From Rhizobium sp. FKL33 (GTDB lineage Bacteria > Pseudomonadota > Alphaproteobacteria > Rhizobiales > Rhizobiaceae): a DNA stretch of 64,000 nucleotides. The DNA lies in NCBI RefSeq assembly GCF_005222915.1, contig NZ_STFX01000010.1:62001-126000 (forward strand), given 5' to 3'. Below, piece after piece: positions 16,188 to 25,328 of the stretch. Positions within the stretch are counted from its first letter, which is position 1, and each line of letters begins with the position of its first letter. The position numbers were made by a program, and so were the translations under genes. The notes below the pieces were generated by a model. It worked only from the letters and a program-made list of their open reading frames with translations, was not told the origin of the DNA and did not search any database.

Positions 16188-17246
16188 ATGTCCAAACCCA
16201 CTTTCCCGCTCAATGCGTGGTACGCGGCCGCCTATGATGTCGAATTGAAGCGCGCCTTGCTGCCGCGCACGATCTGCAACAAGCCCGTCGTGCTCTATCG
16301 CAAGGAAGACGGTTCGCCCGTCGCGCTCGCCGACGCCTGTTGGCACAGGCTGGTGCCGCTGTCGCTCGGGCGGCTGGAGGGCGACAATGTGATCTGCGGC
16401 TATCACGGGCTGGAGTTCGACGATACCGGCCGCTGCGTCTACATGCCGTCGCAAGACACCATCAACCCCTCGGCCTGCGTGAAATCCTACCCGATCGCCG
16501 AGAAGCATAGGTTTATCTGGATCTGGCCCGGCGATCCCGCGCTTGCCGATCCCGCGCTCATTCCGGACATGCATTGGAACAAGGATCCCGCCTGGGCGGC
16601 CGACGGCAAATTGATCGAGGTGAAATGCGACTACAGGCTGGTGGTCGATAATCTCATGGATCTCACGCACGAGACCTTCGTGCATGGTTCGTCGATCGGC
16701 AATCGCGCCGTGGCCGAAGCGCCGTTCGAGGCCAGCCATTCCGATCGCTTCGCCTATATCACCCGCTGGATGGAGAATGTCGATCCGCCGCCCTTCTGGC
16801 GCAAACAATATGGGCGGCCCGGCAAGGTCGATCGCTGGCAGATCATCCGTTTCGAGGCGCCATGCACCGTCACCATCGATGTCGGCGTGGCGGAAACGGG
16901 AACAGGCGCGCCGCAGGGCGACCGGTCCAAGGGCGTCAACGGCTATGTGCTCAACACGATCACGCCGTCCACCGACAAGACCTGTCTTTATTTCTGGGCC
17001 TTCGCCCGCAACTACGACCTCGGCAATCAGGCGCGGACGCATGAGTTGCGCGAGGGCGTCGCCGGCGTTTTCCGTGAAGACGAAGTGGTTCTGGAAGCCC
17101 AGCAGGCGGCCATCGACGCCAATCCCGATCACCAGTTCTACAATCTCAACATCGATGCGGGGTCGATGTGGGCGCGGAAGCTGATCGACCGGATGATCGA
17201 GCGCGAAGCTCCCGCCTTCTCGCCCCGCGTCGTCGCCGCGGAGTAG
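16188..17246 (+). CDS. vanA: Vanillate O-demethylase, oxygenase subunit (Rieske)
   Basis: 352 residues from the ATG at 16188 with GAGGAGG upstream; a longer frame to 16152 has no ribosome site. Rieske [2Fe-2S] motif C51-W-H53 and C70-x2-H73 (CGYHG). Mononuclear iron site N155-x2-D158-x2-H161-x4-H166. Domain order and length match VanA, which with VanB demethylates vanillate to protocatechuate and releases formaldehyde. The Rieske box is CWHRLVPLS rather than the common CPHR, with the ligands kept. The gene starts the vanA-vanR-vanB operon and follows a candidate repressor-controlled promoter. Related O- or N-demethylases of this subfamily cannot be excluded, but the reductase gene and regulator are the vanillate type. 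Confidence 0.85.
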   Translation: MSKPTFPLNAWYAAAYDVELKRALLPRTICNKPVVLYRKEDGSPVALADACWHRLVPLSLGRLEGDNVICGYHGLEFDDTGRCVYMPSQDTINPSACVKSYPIAEKHRFIWIWPGDPALADPALIPDMHWNKDPAWAADGKLIEVKCDYRLVVDNLMDLTHETFVHGSSIGNRAVAEAPFEASHSDRFAYITRWMENVDPPPFWRKQYGRPGKVDRWQIIRFEAPCTVTIDVGVAETGTGAPQGDRSKGVNGYVLNTITPSTDKTCLYFWAFARNYDLGNQARTHELREGVAGVFREDEVVLEAQQAAIDANPDHQFYNLNIDAGSMWARKLIDRMIEREAPAFSPRVVAAE

Positions 17247-17249
17247 GGC

Positions 17250-17984
17250 ATGTCGGATCAAGCCCCGAGGCAACAGACCGCTAAGGCCCTGATCGGGCTG
17301 CGCGATCTCGTCTTGACCGGGCAGGTCGAGCCCGGCGAACGATTGTCGGAGGTCGCGCTCGCCGAACGGCTGAACGTGTCGCGCACGCCGTTGCGCGCCG
17401 CGCTTCAGCGGCTCGAACAGGAAGGCCTGATCACGCCGAACCCCTCCGGCGGCTATGCCGTGCGCTCCTTCAGCCGGCAGGACGTGGTGGATTCGATCGA
17501 GTTGCGCGGCGTTCTCGAAGGAACCGCGGCGCGGCTTGCGGCCGAGCGGGGCGCAACGCCAACCGCCATCGCCGCGATCAGCGGCATCGTCGGCGAGTTG
17601 GACATCGTCATGCAGAGCGAACCGCATTCGATGAGTTTCGAGCGCTATGAGGCCCTGAACGGCGAGTTTCACCGTCTGCTCTGGGATCTCGCCGGCAGCG
17701 ATGTGCTGAGACGCGAGATCGAGCGGATGACAAGCCTGCCTTTCGCCAGTCCGAATGCGTTCGTGACCAATAAAGTCGACGCGCCCGCATTCTATCGGAC
17801 GCTGGTCGTCGCGCAGGCTCAGCACAAGGCGATCGTGTCTGCCATTCGTCTGCGGGAAGGCGCGCGCGCCGAGGCTTTGGCGCGAGAACATGCGCGTCTG
17901 GCCCGACAGAATCTGGATTTCGTGCTGGAGGAGCAGCCCGAACTTCGTCGAAAGGTGCCCGCGCTCGCGCTGATGTCGGGCTGA
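17250..17984 (+). CDS. vanR: GntR-family (FCD subfamily) regulator of vanillate catabolism
   Basis: 244 residues. N-terminal winged helix with LAERLNVSRTPLRAALQRLEQEGLI and a C-terminal FCD effector domain with the His/Asp-rich helices expected of it (EFHRLLWDLAG, QHKAIVSAI, REHARLARQN). VanR represses vanAB until vanillate binds. The start codon is only 3 nt after vanA and the next gene follows after 27 nt, so the regulator sits inside its own operon, between the oxygenase and reductase genes. The two TGTATACA palindromes before vanA are its probable operators. Elsewhere vanR is often divergent from vanAB, so this interposed order is worth noting. Confidence 0.8.
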   Translation: MSDQAPRQQTAKALIGLRDLVLTGQVEPGERLSEVALAERLNVSRTPLRAALQRLEQEGLITPNPSGGYAVRSFSRQDVVDSIELRGVLEGTAARLAAERGATPTAIAAISGIVGELDIVMQSEPHSMSFERYEALNGEFHRLLWDLAGSDVLRREIERMTSLPFASPNAFVTNKVDAPAFYRTLVVAQAQHKAIVSAIRLREGARAEALAREHARLARQNLDFVLEEQPELRRKVPALALMSG

Positions 17985-18011
17985 AGCCACGGGTTTTATG
18001 GGAGGAAGACA

Positions 18012-18989
18012 ATGCGTTCCAAACTGGAATGGCGCGCCGCGCGCGTCGTCGCCATCAACTACCCGGCGGAGGATGTGCGGGCTGTGACCTTTGCCGTCGA
18101 AGGTCTCCGTTCGGCCTTCGATCCCGGCTCGCACACCAATATCAAGGTGCTGATCCGGGGAGAAGCCGCAGTCCGGACCTATACCGTTCTGCCCAGCGCG
18201 CCGGGAGAACTCAGGATTGCGGTGAAATTGCATCCGAACAGCCGTGGCGGCTCGGCTTATATCTGGTCCCTCGCCATCGGCGACGAGACGGAGATGACCG
18301 AGCCGGAGAACAGGTTCGAACTATCCTGGCGTGCATCCCGCTATTTGCTGGTCGCTGGCGGCATCGGCATCACCCCAATTTACGGCATGGCGAGGGCGCT
18401 GGCCGCGCGCAATCAGCAGATCCGGCTGATCTATGGCGCGAAAGGCCTGACGCAAATGGCCTTTGCCTCGGAGTTGCGCGATCTCCTGGGTGACCGTCTC
18501 GAAACCTTTGTGCAGGATGCGGGCGAGCAATTCGATCTCGCCGCCGAATTCGCCGCGTTGCCGCCCGATGGCGAGGCCTATATCTGCGGTCCGCACGGAC
18601 TTCTGGAGGCGGCGCGGACGATCTGGCGGGAAAGCGGGCGCTCCATGAGCCGGCTGCGGTTCGAAGTCTTCGGAGACAGCGGCCGGTTCGTAGAACAGGC
18701 CTTTTCCGTCAGTGTTCCGGCCTATGACCGCACAGTCGCTGTGCGGCCGGATCAGACCATGCTGGATGCGCTGATCGAGGCCGGGATCGATATGATCTAT
18801 GACTGTCGGCGCGGCGAATGCGGTCTCTGCGCCGTCGACGTCCTCGACGCCTCCACCGTGATCGATCACCGCGACGTCTTTTTCTCGGCGCATGAACGAC
18901 ATGACAGTGCGAAAATGTGCGCCTGCGTCTCGCGCGCTGCGGGCGGCGCGATCACGATCGGCACGGGCTATCAGCCAGAAGGGGCATGA
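18012..18989 (+). CDS. vanB: Vanillate O-demethylase, reductase subunit
   Basis: 325 residues, start preceded by GGGAGGAAG. Phthalate-dioxygenase-reductase type: an N-terminal FMN/FAD-binding region (AVRTYTVLPSAPGELRIAVK, the R-x-Y-T/S flavin motif), an NAD-binding segment beginning LLVAGGIGITPIYGMARAL, and a C-terminal plant-type [2Fe-2S] domain with C265-x4-C270-x2-C273 and a later Cys near 303-305. It transfers electrons from NADH to the Rieske centre of VanA. It is the last gene of the vanARB unit. Length and domain order are normal for VanB. Confidence 0.85.
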   Translation: MRSKLEWRAARVVAINYPAEDVRAVTFAVEGLRSAFDPGSHTNIKVLIRGEAAVRTYTVLPSAPGELRIAVKLHPNSRGGSAYIWSLAIGDETEMTEPENRFELSWRASRYLLVAGGIGITPIYGMARALAARNQQIRLIYGAKGLTQMAFASELRDLLGDRLETFVQDAGEQFDLAAEFAALPPDGEAYICGPHGLLEAARTIWRESGRSMSRLRFEVFGDSGRFVEQAFSVSVPAYDRTVAVRPDQTMLDALIEAGIDMIYDCRRGECGLCAVDVLDASTVIDHRDVFFSAHERHDSAKMCACVSRAAGGAITIGTGYQPEGA

Positions 18990-19060
18990 ATGGCGGTCAA
19001 TGAAATCCGAAGCGGCTGTCAGTGAAGACAGCCGCGATCGGGCCGACGAACAGTGTCAAA

Positions 19061-19111
19061 TGTACACTGATGTCTTCATAATTGACTGTTGTGTACATTT
19101 CTGGCTAGATT
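19061..19111 (+). promoter_or_regulatory. stcD-like gene promoter with paired TGTACA sites
   Basis: TGTACA occurs at 19061-19066 and 19092-19097, 31 bp apart (three helical turns). The second lies 4 nt after a -35-like TTGACT (19082-19087); TAGATT (19106-19111) follows 18 nt after that box. The layout copies that of the vanA promoter, where TGTATACA follows TTGACA, but the half-sites here are 2 bp closer, so the same regulator is not certain. Confidence 0.45.
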
Positions 19112-19139
19112 GCGGTCAAAGCCCAAATGGAGCCGCGCC

Positions 19140-21176
19140 ATGTCGAACGATCCCCTGCTGCAACCCTTCCCGCTCAAGCATCTCACGCTCAGAAACCGCA
19201 TCATCGTGACGTCGCATGAACCGGCCTATCCGGAGGACGGGATGCCGAAGGAGCGTTACCGCGCCTATACGGTTGAGCGCGCCCGCGGCGGCGTCGCGCT
19301 GACGATGACGGCGGGATCGGCCGCGGTGTCAAAGGACAGTCCGCCGGTGTTCAACAATCTGCTTGCCTATAAGGACGAGATCGTGCCCTGGGTGCGTGAG
19401 ATGACGGACGCCGTGCATGAGGCGGGCGCGGCCATCATGATCCAGCTCACCCATCTCGGGCGCCGCACGCGTTGGGACAAGGGCGATTGGCTGCCGGTGG
19501 TGGCGCCGTCGCATCTGCGCGAACCGGCCCATCGCGCCTATCCCAAGAAAATCGAGGATTGGGATATCGAGCGCATCATCAAGGATTTCGCCGACGCCGC
19601 CGAGCGCATGCAGGCGGGCGGCATGGACGGGGTCGAACTCGAAGCCTACGGCCACCTGATCGACCAGTTCGCCTCGCCGATCACCAACGATCTGGACAGT
19701 CCCTATGGCGGCTCGCTCGAAAACCGCATGAAGTTCTGTCTCGATGTGTTTGCCGCCATTCGAAAACGCGTCGGGGACAAGTTCATTCTCGGCGTGCGCT
19801 ACACTGCCGACGAGCAGCTGAAGGGCGGCACCGGCAAGGCCGAGGGCCTGGAAATTTCCCGCCGCCTGCGCGACAGCGGCCTGATCGATTACCTCAACGT
19901 GGTGCGCGGCCATATCGACACCGATCCCGGTCTGACCGACCTCATCCCGATCCAGGGCATGGCCAATTCGCCGCATCTCGATTTCGCCGGCGAGATCCGC
20001 GCCGCCACGAATTTCCCGACCTTCCACGCCGCCAAGATCCCGGATGTGGCCACAGCCCGCCACGCCATCGCCGCCGGCAAGGTCGACATGGTCGGCATGA
20101 CCCGCGCGCATATGACCGATCCGCATATCGTGCGTAAAATCCTGGAAAAGCGGGAAGACGATATCCGCCCCTGCGTCGGCGCCAATTACTGTCTCGACCG
20201 CATCTATCAGGGCGGGGCCGCCTATTGCATCCACAATGCTGCGACCGGCCGCGAACTGACCATGCCGCATGCTATTCCCAAAGCCGAAGCAAAACGCAAG
20301 GTGGTGATCATCGGCGCTGGGCCCGCCGGTCTTGAAGCAGCGCGTGTCGCAGGCGAACGGGGCCATGAGGTTGTGGTGTTCGAGGCGGCCAGCGAAGCGG
20401 GAGGGCAGATCCGCCTCACGGCGCAAAGCCCGCGCCGTCGCGAGATGATGAGCATCATTGCCTGGCGACTGGCGCAATGCGAGAAACTCGGCGTCACCAT
20501 CCGCTACAATACCTGGGCGGAGGCCGATACTGTGCAGGGCGAGAACCCCGACGTGGTGATCATCGCCACCGGCGGCCTTCCGCACACCGAAGTCCTTTCC
20601 GATGGCAACGAGCTCGTCGTGTCGTCCTGGGATATCATCTCGGGCGATGTGAAACCCGGCGCCAATGTGCTTGTTTTCGACGACGCGGGCGATCACGCCG
20701 CGTTGCAGGCGGCGGAAATCCTCGCCAATTCCGGCGCCAAGGTCGAGATCATGACGCCGGACAGGTCATTTTCACCCGAGGTCATGGCCATGAATCTCGT
20801 GCCCTATATGCGCTCGCTGCAGAACAAGGAGGTCACCTTCACCGTGACCTATCGGCTGGAGTCCGTCGAGCGTCAGGGCAATGGCCTCGCCGCTCACGTC
20901 GGCAGCGACTACGGCGGCGTCTCCAAGACGCGCCTGGTCGATCAGGTCGTGGTCAACAACGGCACTATCCCGCTCGATGATCTCTATTTCGAACTGAAGC
21001 CGCTTTCGGTGAATGGCGGCGAGGTGGGTTATGACGAACTGATTGACGGCTTGCCACAAACTGTTTCGCGCAATCCCGACGGGCGTTTCCAGCTGTTCCG
21101 GATCGGCGACGCCGTATCGGCGCGCAACACCCATGCGGCGATCTACGATGCTCTGCGGCTGGTGAAAAACATCTGA
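19140..21176 (+). CDS. stcD: FMN/FAD/4Fe-4S oxidoreductase, N-methylproline demethylase (StcD) type
   Basis: 678 residues from ATG 19140, the length of StcD. N-terminal old-yellow-enzyme TIM barrel with NRIIVTSHEPAYPEDGMPKE and IMIQLTHLGRR, a linker with the iron-sulfur cysteines (CVGANYC ... AAYCIHNAATG) and a C-terminal FAD/NAD domain starting VVIIGAGPAGLEAARVAGE. The architecture is that of trimethylamine dehydrogenase and 2,4-dienoyl-CoA reductase, but the sequence resembles the stachydrine-pathway protein StcD, which demethylates N-methylproline. A complete stachydrine set (the Stc2-like Rieske enzyme) is not in the window. PutA, at 41-45 kb, could take the proline formed. Like VanAB it would release a one-carbon unit. 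Subfamily call is from recognition, not an alignment. Confidence 0.7.
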   Translation: MSNDPLLQPFPLKHLTLRNRIIVTSHEPAYPEDGMPKERYRAYTVERARGGVALTMTAGSAAVSKDSPPVFNNLLAYKDEIVPWVREMTDAVHEAGAAIMIQLTHLGRRTRWDKGDWLPVVAPSHLREPAHRAYPKKIEDWDIERIIKDFADAAERMQAGGMDGVELEAYGHLIDQFASPITNDLDSPYGGSLENRMKFCLDVFAAIRKRVGDKFILGVRYTADEQLKGGTGKAEGLEISRRLRDSGLIDYLNVVRGHIDTDPGLTDLIPIQGMANSPHLDFAGEIRAATNFPTFHAAKIPDVATARHAIAAGKVDMVGMTRAHMTDPHIVRKILEKREDDIRPCVGANYCLDRIYQGGAAYCIHNAATGRELTMPHAIPKAEAKRKVVIIGAGPAGLEAARVAGERGHEVVVFEAASEAGGQIRLTAQSPRRREMMSIIAWRLAQCEKLGVTIRYNTWAEADTVQGENPDVVIIATGGLPHTEVLSDGNELVVSSWDIISGDVKPGANVLVFDDAGDHAALQAAEILANSGAKVEIMTPDRSFSPEVMAMNLVPYMRSLQNKEVTFTVTYRLESVERQGNGLAAHVGSDYGGVSKTRLVDQVVVNNGTIPLDDLYFELKPLSVNGGEVGYDELIDGLPQTVSRNPDGRFQLFRIGDAVSARNTHAAIYDALRLVKNI

Positions 21177-21222
21177 TGGGCCCGGGCGTGTCGCAAGGAG
21201 GCATGAGGCCTGCGACCGATCG

Positions 21223-22152
21223 GTGTCTCATCCGCTCATGACAAACGCCCGCCTCCCAGACGAATTCGCAACGTCTTCGCAAACGGGTCCCATTGCGGCT
21301 TACGGCCTGATCGGACTCGAAATCGCCATGCTGCTCTCCTGGAGCGCCGGCTTCATCGGCACGCGCTTCGCCAGCGATCATGCGCCGATCTCGCTCATCC
21401 TGTTGTGGCGCAGCCTGATGTCCGGCGTGCTGCTCCTTCCCATCGCCTTGTATTTCGGACCAAAAATCCGTCTTCGCGACGCGGTGGAGCAGGCGGTGAT
21501 CGGCGCCTTCGCCATGGCCGGCTATCTCGCCGGTTTCGGCCTGGCGATCGGGCTCGGCGTGCCCACTGCGCTCGTCGCGCTGATCACCGACATGCTGCCG
21601 CTCGCAGTGGCCATTCTGTCATGGCCGCTCCTCGGGCAGTCGCTGAGCAGCAAACAATGGCTCGGCACAGCCCTCGGCATGAGCGGCGTCGTGCTGGCTT
21701 CGGCCGAGTCTCTCTCATTCGGTTCGGTCGAGATTTGGGCCTATCTGCTGCCTGGCGCCGGAACGTTGGCGCTGGCTGCATCCACGCTTCTGCAACGCCG
21801 CTTCCAGTCGCGGGATATGCCGGTTTATCAAAGCCTCTGCATTCAATGCCTCGCCGCCGCCGCCGCTTTCTCGATCTTCGCTTATCATGACGGCGGGGTT
21901 GCTCCGGTTCTGGAGCCGGAATTTATCGGCGGCGTGCTCTGGCTCGTCGTGGTCGCCACTTTCGGCGCCTGGACGCTCTACTATGTCGCGCTAAAGAAAT
22001 CCTCGCCGGCGCGGGTTACCGCGGTTCTCTACGCCAGCCCGCCCGTGACGATGATCTGGGCCTGGGCGATGTTCGGCGAGCCGATGTCCTGGATGATGGC
22101 GGCGGGTCTGATCGTTTCCCTCCTCGGCATCGTCATCGTCGCCCGGGGGTGA
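21223..22152 (+). CDS. DMT-superfamily (EamA) transporter
   Basis: 309 residues, ten predicted membrane helices in two EamA repeats (about 30-150 and 170-305). Two starts are possible: GTG at 21223 or ATG at 21238; neither has a strong ribosome site. It follows the StcD-like gene by 46 nt in the same direction, so it may export or import a metabolite of that pathway. The family covers amino-acid, purine and metabolite exporters as well as importers, and no substrate can be inferred from sequence. The gene is convergent with the RND operon, whose last gene ends at 22221. Confidence 0.75.
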   Translation: MSHPLMTNARLPDEFATSSQTGPIAAYGLIGLEIAMLLSWSAGFIGTRFASDHAPISLILLWRSLMSGVLLLPIALYFGPKIRLRDAVEQAVIGAFAMAGYLAGFGLAIGLGVPTALVALITDMLPLAVAILSWPLLGQSLSSKQWLGTALGMSGVVLASAESLSFGSVEIWAYLLPGAGTLALAASTLLQRRFQSRDMPVYQSLCIQCLAAAAAFSIFAYHDGGVAPVLEPEFIGGVLWLVVVATFGAWTLYYVALKKSSPARVTAVLYASPPVTMIWAWAMFGEPMSWMMAAGLIVSLLGIVIVARG

Positions 22153-22220
22153 CGGGCTTCGGAAAAAGCCTGTCTCGAACGAAAGCGGCCCCTCGAAAGG
22201 GGCCGCGAGATGTGTCGACG

Positions 22221-25200
22221 TCAGGCCGGTTGGGCTTCGGTCGGAGGCGCATCTTCCGCCTTTTCCTCTTTCGGCCCGTCCTTCTCGTCGGGCCGCTTGA
22301 TGCGGAACCAGACCACATAGAGCGCTGGCAGGAAGAGCAGCGTCAGCACCGTGCCGACGATGATGCCTCCCATCATCGCGTAAGCCATCGGCCCCCAGAA
22401 GATTTCGCGCGAGATCGGGATCAGCGCGAGGCTGGCTGCGGCGGCAGTCAGCATGATCGGCCGCATGCGATGTTCTGTGGCTTCGATTACCGCGTTCCAC
22501 GGCGCCAAACCTTCCTTAATCAAGGTCTCGATTTGCACAACGAGGATCACGGAATTGCGGATCAGGATGCCAATCAGGGCCAGCACGCCTAGGATTGCGA
22601 CGAAGCCGAGCGGCGCGCCGCTGGGCAGGAGTGCGGCGACCACGCCTATCAGGCCGAGCGGAGCCACGATGACCACCATGAACAGCCGCTGGAAGCTCTG
22701 CAATTGGAACATCAGGATCGTCGCCATGGTCAGCAGCATCATCGGGACCACCGCTGCGATTGGCGCCTGGCTCTTGGCGCTGCTTTCCACGGAGCCGCCC
22801 GTTTCGATCTTGTAGCCCACGGGCAATTTCGCGGCATAGGCATGGATCTGGGGCTCGAGCTTTTTGTCAATCGTCGCGGGCTGGGTGCTGTCCTTGATCG
22901 CCGCTTTCACGGTGATCGTCGGTGCCCGGTCGCGGCGCCAGATGATCGGTTGCTCCATCTCGTATCGGAAGTTGGCGATCGAGGCCAGGGGAACGGGCTG
23001 CCCGTTGCCGCCCGAAAGTTGAAGGCTTCGCAACGATTCGATCGATTGGCGTTCGTCCTTCACCGCCCTGCCCACAACATCAATCAGGTAGATGCTGTCA
23101 CGGATCTGGGTGATGGTCGAGCCTCCGGTCATGTTGTTGAGTGCGGTGGCGATATCGGAGGAGGTGACGCCGAGTTGGCGCGCCTTGTCCTGCAGGATTT
23201 CGACCTTCACCGTCCGGGCGGGTTCCATCCAGTCATAGATGATCCGGCCGAGGCGTGCGTCCGAGCCCATGATCGAACCGACATCGCGTGCGAAGATTCG
23301 GACCTTTTCTGGATCGGGGCCTGATACGCGATACTGAACAGGACGTCCGACGGGCGGGCCGAGATCAAGTGTTTTCACGAACACATCCGAGCCTGGATAT
23401 TCCTTCTCCGCAGCCTGGCTGAGTTGAGAGATAAGGCGGTCGCGGGCTTCTATGCTTTTGGCGACGATCACCATTTCGCCGAAATTCGGCGTGTTCGGCT
23501 GGACATCGAAGGAGAGGATGAAACGCTTCGCGCCCTGACCGACATAGGATGTCCAATGATCGATATCGGCATTGCCCGCCAGATGCTTCTGCTCGAAGCT
23601 ATCCATTTCGGCCTGGGTCTGCGCGATGGTGTAGTTCTGCCGCGCGGTCCAGTCGACGACAAGCTCCGGCCGGTCCGACGAGGGGAAGAACTGCTGCTGC
23701 ACGAAGCCCATGCCATATACCGACAGGCCGAACATGGCCGCCGTAAACGCGATGGTGGTTTTGGGCCAACCGACGCAGAGCTGGAGAAGGGCAGAGAAGG
23801 CAGACGCCACGCGTCCTTTTTCTTCGTGGTGCTTCTTCATTGTCTTGGGGAGTATCACGACGCCGAGCAAAGGAGCAAACAGCACCGCCACAACCCAGGA
23901 TACGATCAGCGACACGGCGATGACGACAAACAGGGTGAAGGTGAATTCGCCAGCCGCGCTGTTGTTCAGGCCCACGGGAATGAAGCTCGCGACGGTCACC
24001 AAAGTGCCGGTCAGCATCGGAAAGGCGGTTGACGTGTAGACTGCGGTGGCCGCCTTTTGTAGCGTTTCTCCCTCCTCGAGTTTGGACACCATCATTTCGA
24101 TGGCGATCATGGCGTCGTCGACGAGAAGGCCGAGCGCGATGATGAGCGCGCCGAGCGAAATGCGCTGCAGCGAGATGCCGGCATATTCCATGAACACGAA
24201 AGTGATGGCGAGAACGAGCGGAATGGAAACGGCGACCACCAAGCCCGCCCGCATGCCAAGGCTGAGGAAACTCACGACCAGCACAATCGCGATGGCCTCA
24301 AAAAGCGCTTTGGTAAAGCCTCCCACGGCCTCTTCCACGACCTCGGCCTGGGCGGCGACGTGATGAACGCCCACCCCGACCGGTAGGTCGGCGATGACCC
24401 GTTCCATCGTCTTGTTGAGCGCTTCACCGAAGTTGAGCAGATTTGCGCCAACCTTCATGCCGATTGCGAGACCAATTGCCGGCTTACCGTTCACGCGAAA
24501 TAGCGGATCTTCGGGGTCGGAATAGCCCCGGGTGATTTTCGCGACGTCGCTCAGCCGGAAGAATCGGTCATTGACTCTGAGATTGATGTTGCGAAGGCTG
24601 TCCTCAGAGGCAAATCCGCCCGATACGCGCAGATTGATCCGTTCTCCCTCCGTACGAAGTGTTCCAGAGGCGACAACGGCGTTCTGGTTCTGCAGGGTGG
24701 TGATGATCTGATTTTGCGTGACGCCGAGCGCCGCCATTTGTCGCGTTGAGAATTCGAGATAGACGACCTCGTCCTGCGCGCCGATCAATTCCACCTTGCC
24801 GACATTGGGCACCGACAGGATTTCGGTCCGCGCCGCCTCGAGATAGTCACGCAATTGCCTTTGCGTCAGACCGTCCGAGGTAAAGGCGTAGATGTTGCCA
24901 TAGACGTCGCCGAAACTGTCAACGAAACTGGGCCCCTGGACGCCAGACGGAAACTGCGAAGAAATATCCGCCATCATGTTGCGGACTTTGACCCAGGTCG
25001 GCTTCACATCCGCGGCTTTTGTCGAGTCCAGCAGGTTGACGTAAACGGTTGTCTGGCCAGGAGAACTCACGCTTTTCGTGTAGTCGAGATTGTCCAGTTC
25101 CTGCAGCTTTTTTTCAATTCTGTCAGTGACCTGGCTCGTCATCTCCTCAATCGAAGCGCCGGGCCATTGGGCCTGAATCAACATCGTCTTGATGCTGAAG

Positions 25201-25328
25201 TCGGGATCTTCCTCGCGGCCGAGATTGATGTAGGACAACACACCCGCCACCGCCGACAGGATCATGAAGTACCAGACGAGGGACTTGTGCGCGAGCGCCC
25301 ATTCGGAAAGGTTGAATTTCTTGGTCAT
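22221..25328 (-). CDS. RND efflux transporter, inner-membrane pump
   Basis: 1035 residues, full length for an AcrB/HAE-1-type pump. Starts with a cytoplasmic stub and helix 1 (LVWYFMILSAVAGVLSYI), and has the proton-relay pair Asp404-Asp405 in TM4 (LGLLVDDAMIAIEMM). Large periplasmic loops precede and follow. The C-terminus is charged and cytoplasmic. It is the last of three genes on one strand behind two membrane-fusion proteins, with a one-base stop/start overlap to the one before. The gene order (adaptor, adaptor, pump) matches TriABC of Pseudomonas aeruginosa, which uses two adaptors and a TolC-like partner encoded elsewhere. No outer-membrane factor is in the window. Substrates, in such pumps often biocides or detergents, are unknown. 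Confidence 0.85.
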   Translation of the reverse strand: MTKKFNLSEWALAHKSLVWYFMILSAVAGVLSYINLGREEDPDFSIKTMLIQAQWPGASIEEMTSQVTDRIEKKLQELDNLDYTKSVSSPGQTTVYVNLLDSTKAADVKPTWVKVRNMMADISSQFPSGVQGPSFVDSFGDVYGNIYAFTSDGLTQRQLRDYLEAARTEILSVPNVGKVELIGAQDEVVYLEFSTRQMAALGVTQNQIITTLQNQNAVVASGTLRTEGERINLRVSGGFASEDSLRNINLRVNDRFFRLSDVAKITRGYSDPEDPLFRVNGKPAIGLAIGMKVGANLLNFGEALNKTMERVIADLPVGVGVHHVAAQAEVVEEAVGGFTKALFEAIAIVLVVSFLSLGMRAGLVVAVSIPLVLAITFVFMEYAGISLQRISLGALIIALGLLVDDAMIAIEMMVSKLEEGETLQKAATAVYTSTAFPMLTGTLVTVASFIPVGLNNSAAGEFTFTLFVVIAVSLIVSWVVAVLFAPLLGVVILPKTMKKHHEEKGRVASAFSALLQLCVGWPKTTIAFTAAMFGLSVYGMGFVQQQFFPSSDRPELVVDWTARQNYTIAQTQAEMDSFEQKHLAGNADIDHWTSYVGQGAKRFILSFDVQPNTPNFGEMVIVAKSIEARDRLISQLSQAAEKEYPGSDVFVKTLDLGPPVGRPVQYRVSGPDPEKVRIFARDVGSIMGSDARLGRIIYDWMEPARTVKVEILQDKARQLGVTSSDIATALNNMTGGSTITQIRDSIYLIDVVGRAVKDERQSIESLRSLQLSGGNGQPVPLASIANFRYEMEQPIIWRRDRAPTITVKAAIKDSTQPATIDKKLEPQIHAYAAKLPVGYKIETGGSVESSAKSQAPIAAVVPMMLLTMATILMFQLQSFQRLFMVVIVAPLGLIGVVAALLPSGAPLGFVAILGVLALIGILIRNSVILVVQIETLIKEGLAPWNAVIEATEHRMRPIMLTAAAASLALIPISREIFWGPMAYAMMGGIIVGTVLTLLFLPALYVVWFRIKRPDEKDGPKEEKAEDAPPTEAQPA

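Noticed and set aside
15957-18233. 758-codon open frame on the minus strand over vanA and vanR
   Set aside because: It crosses three real genes and their control regions and has no recognisable domain; a GC-skew shadow.
16188-21176. Reading vanA/vanB plus the StcD-like gene as a stachydrine degradation set
   Set aside because: The Rieske protein has the length and motif layout of VanA, and the reductase and GntR gene are of the vanillate type; only the StcD-like gene points to that pathway.
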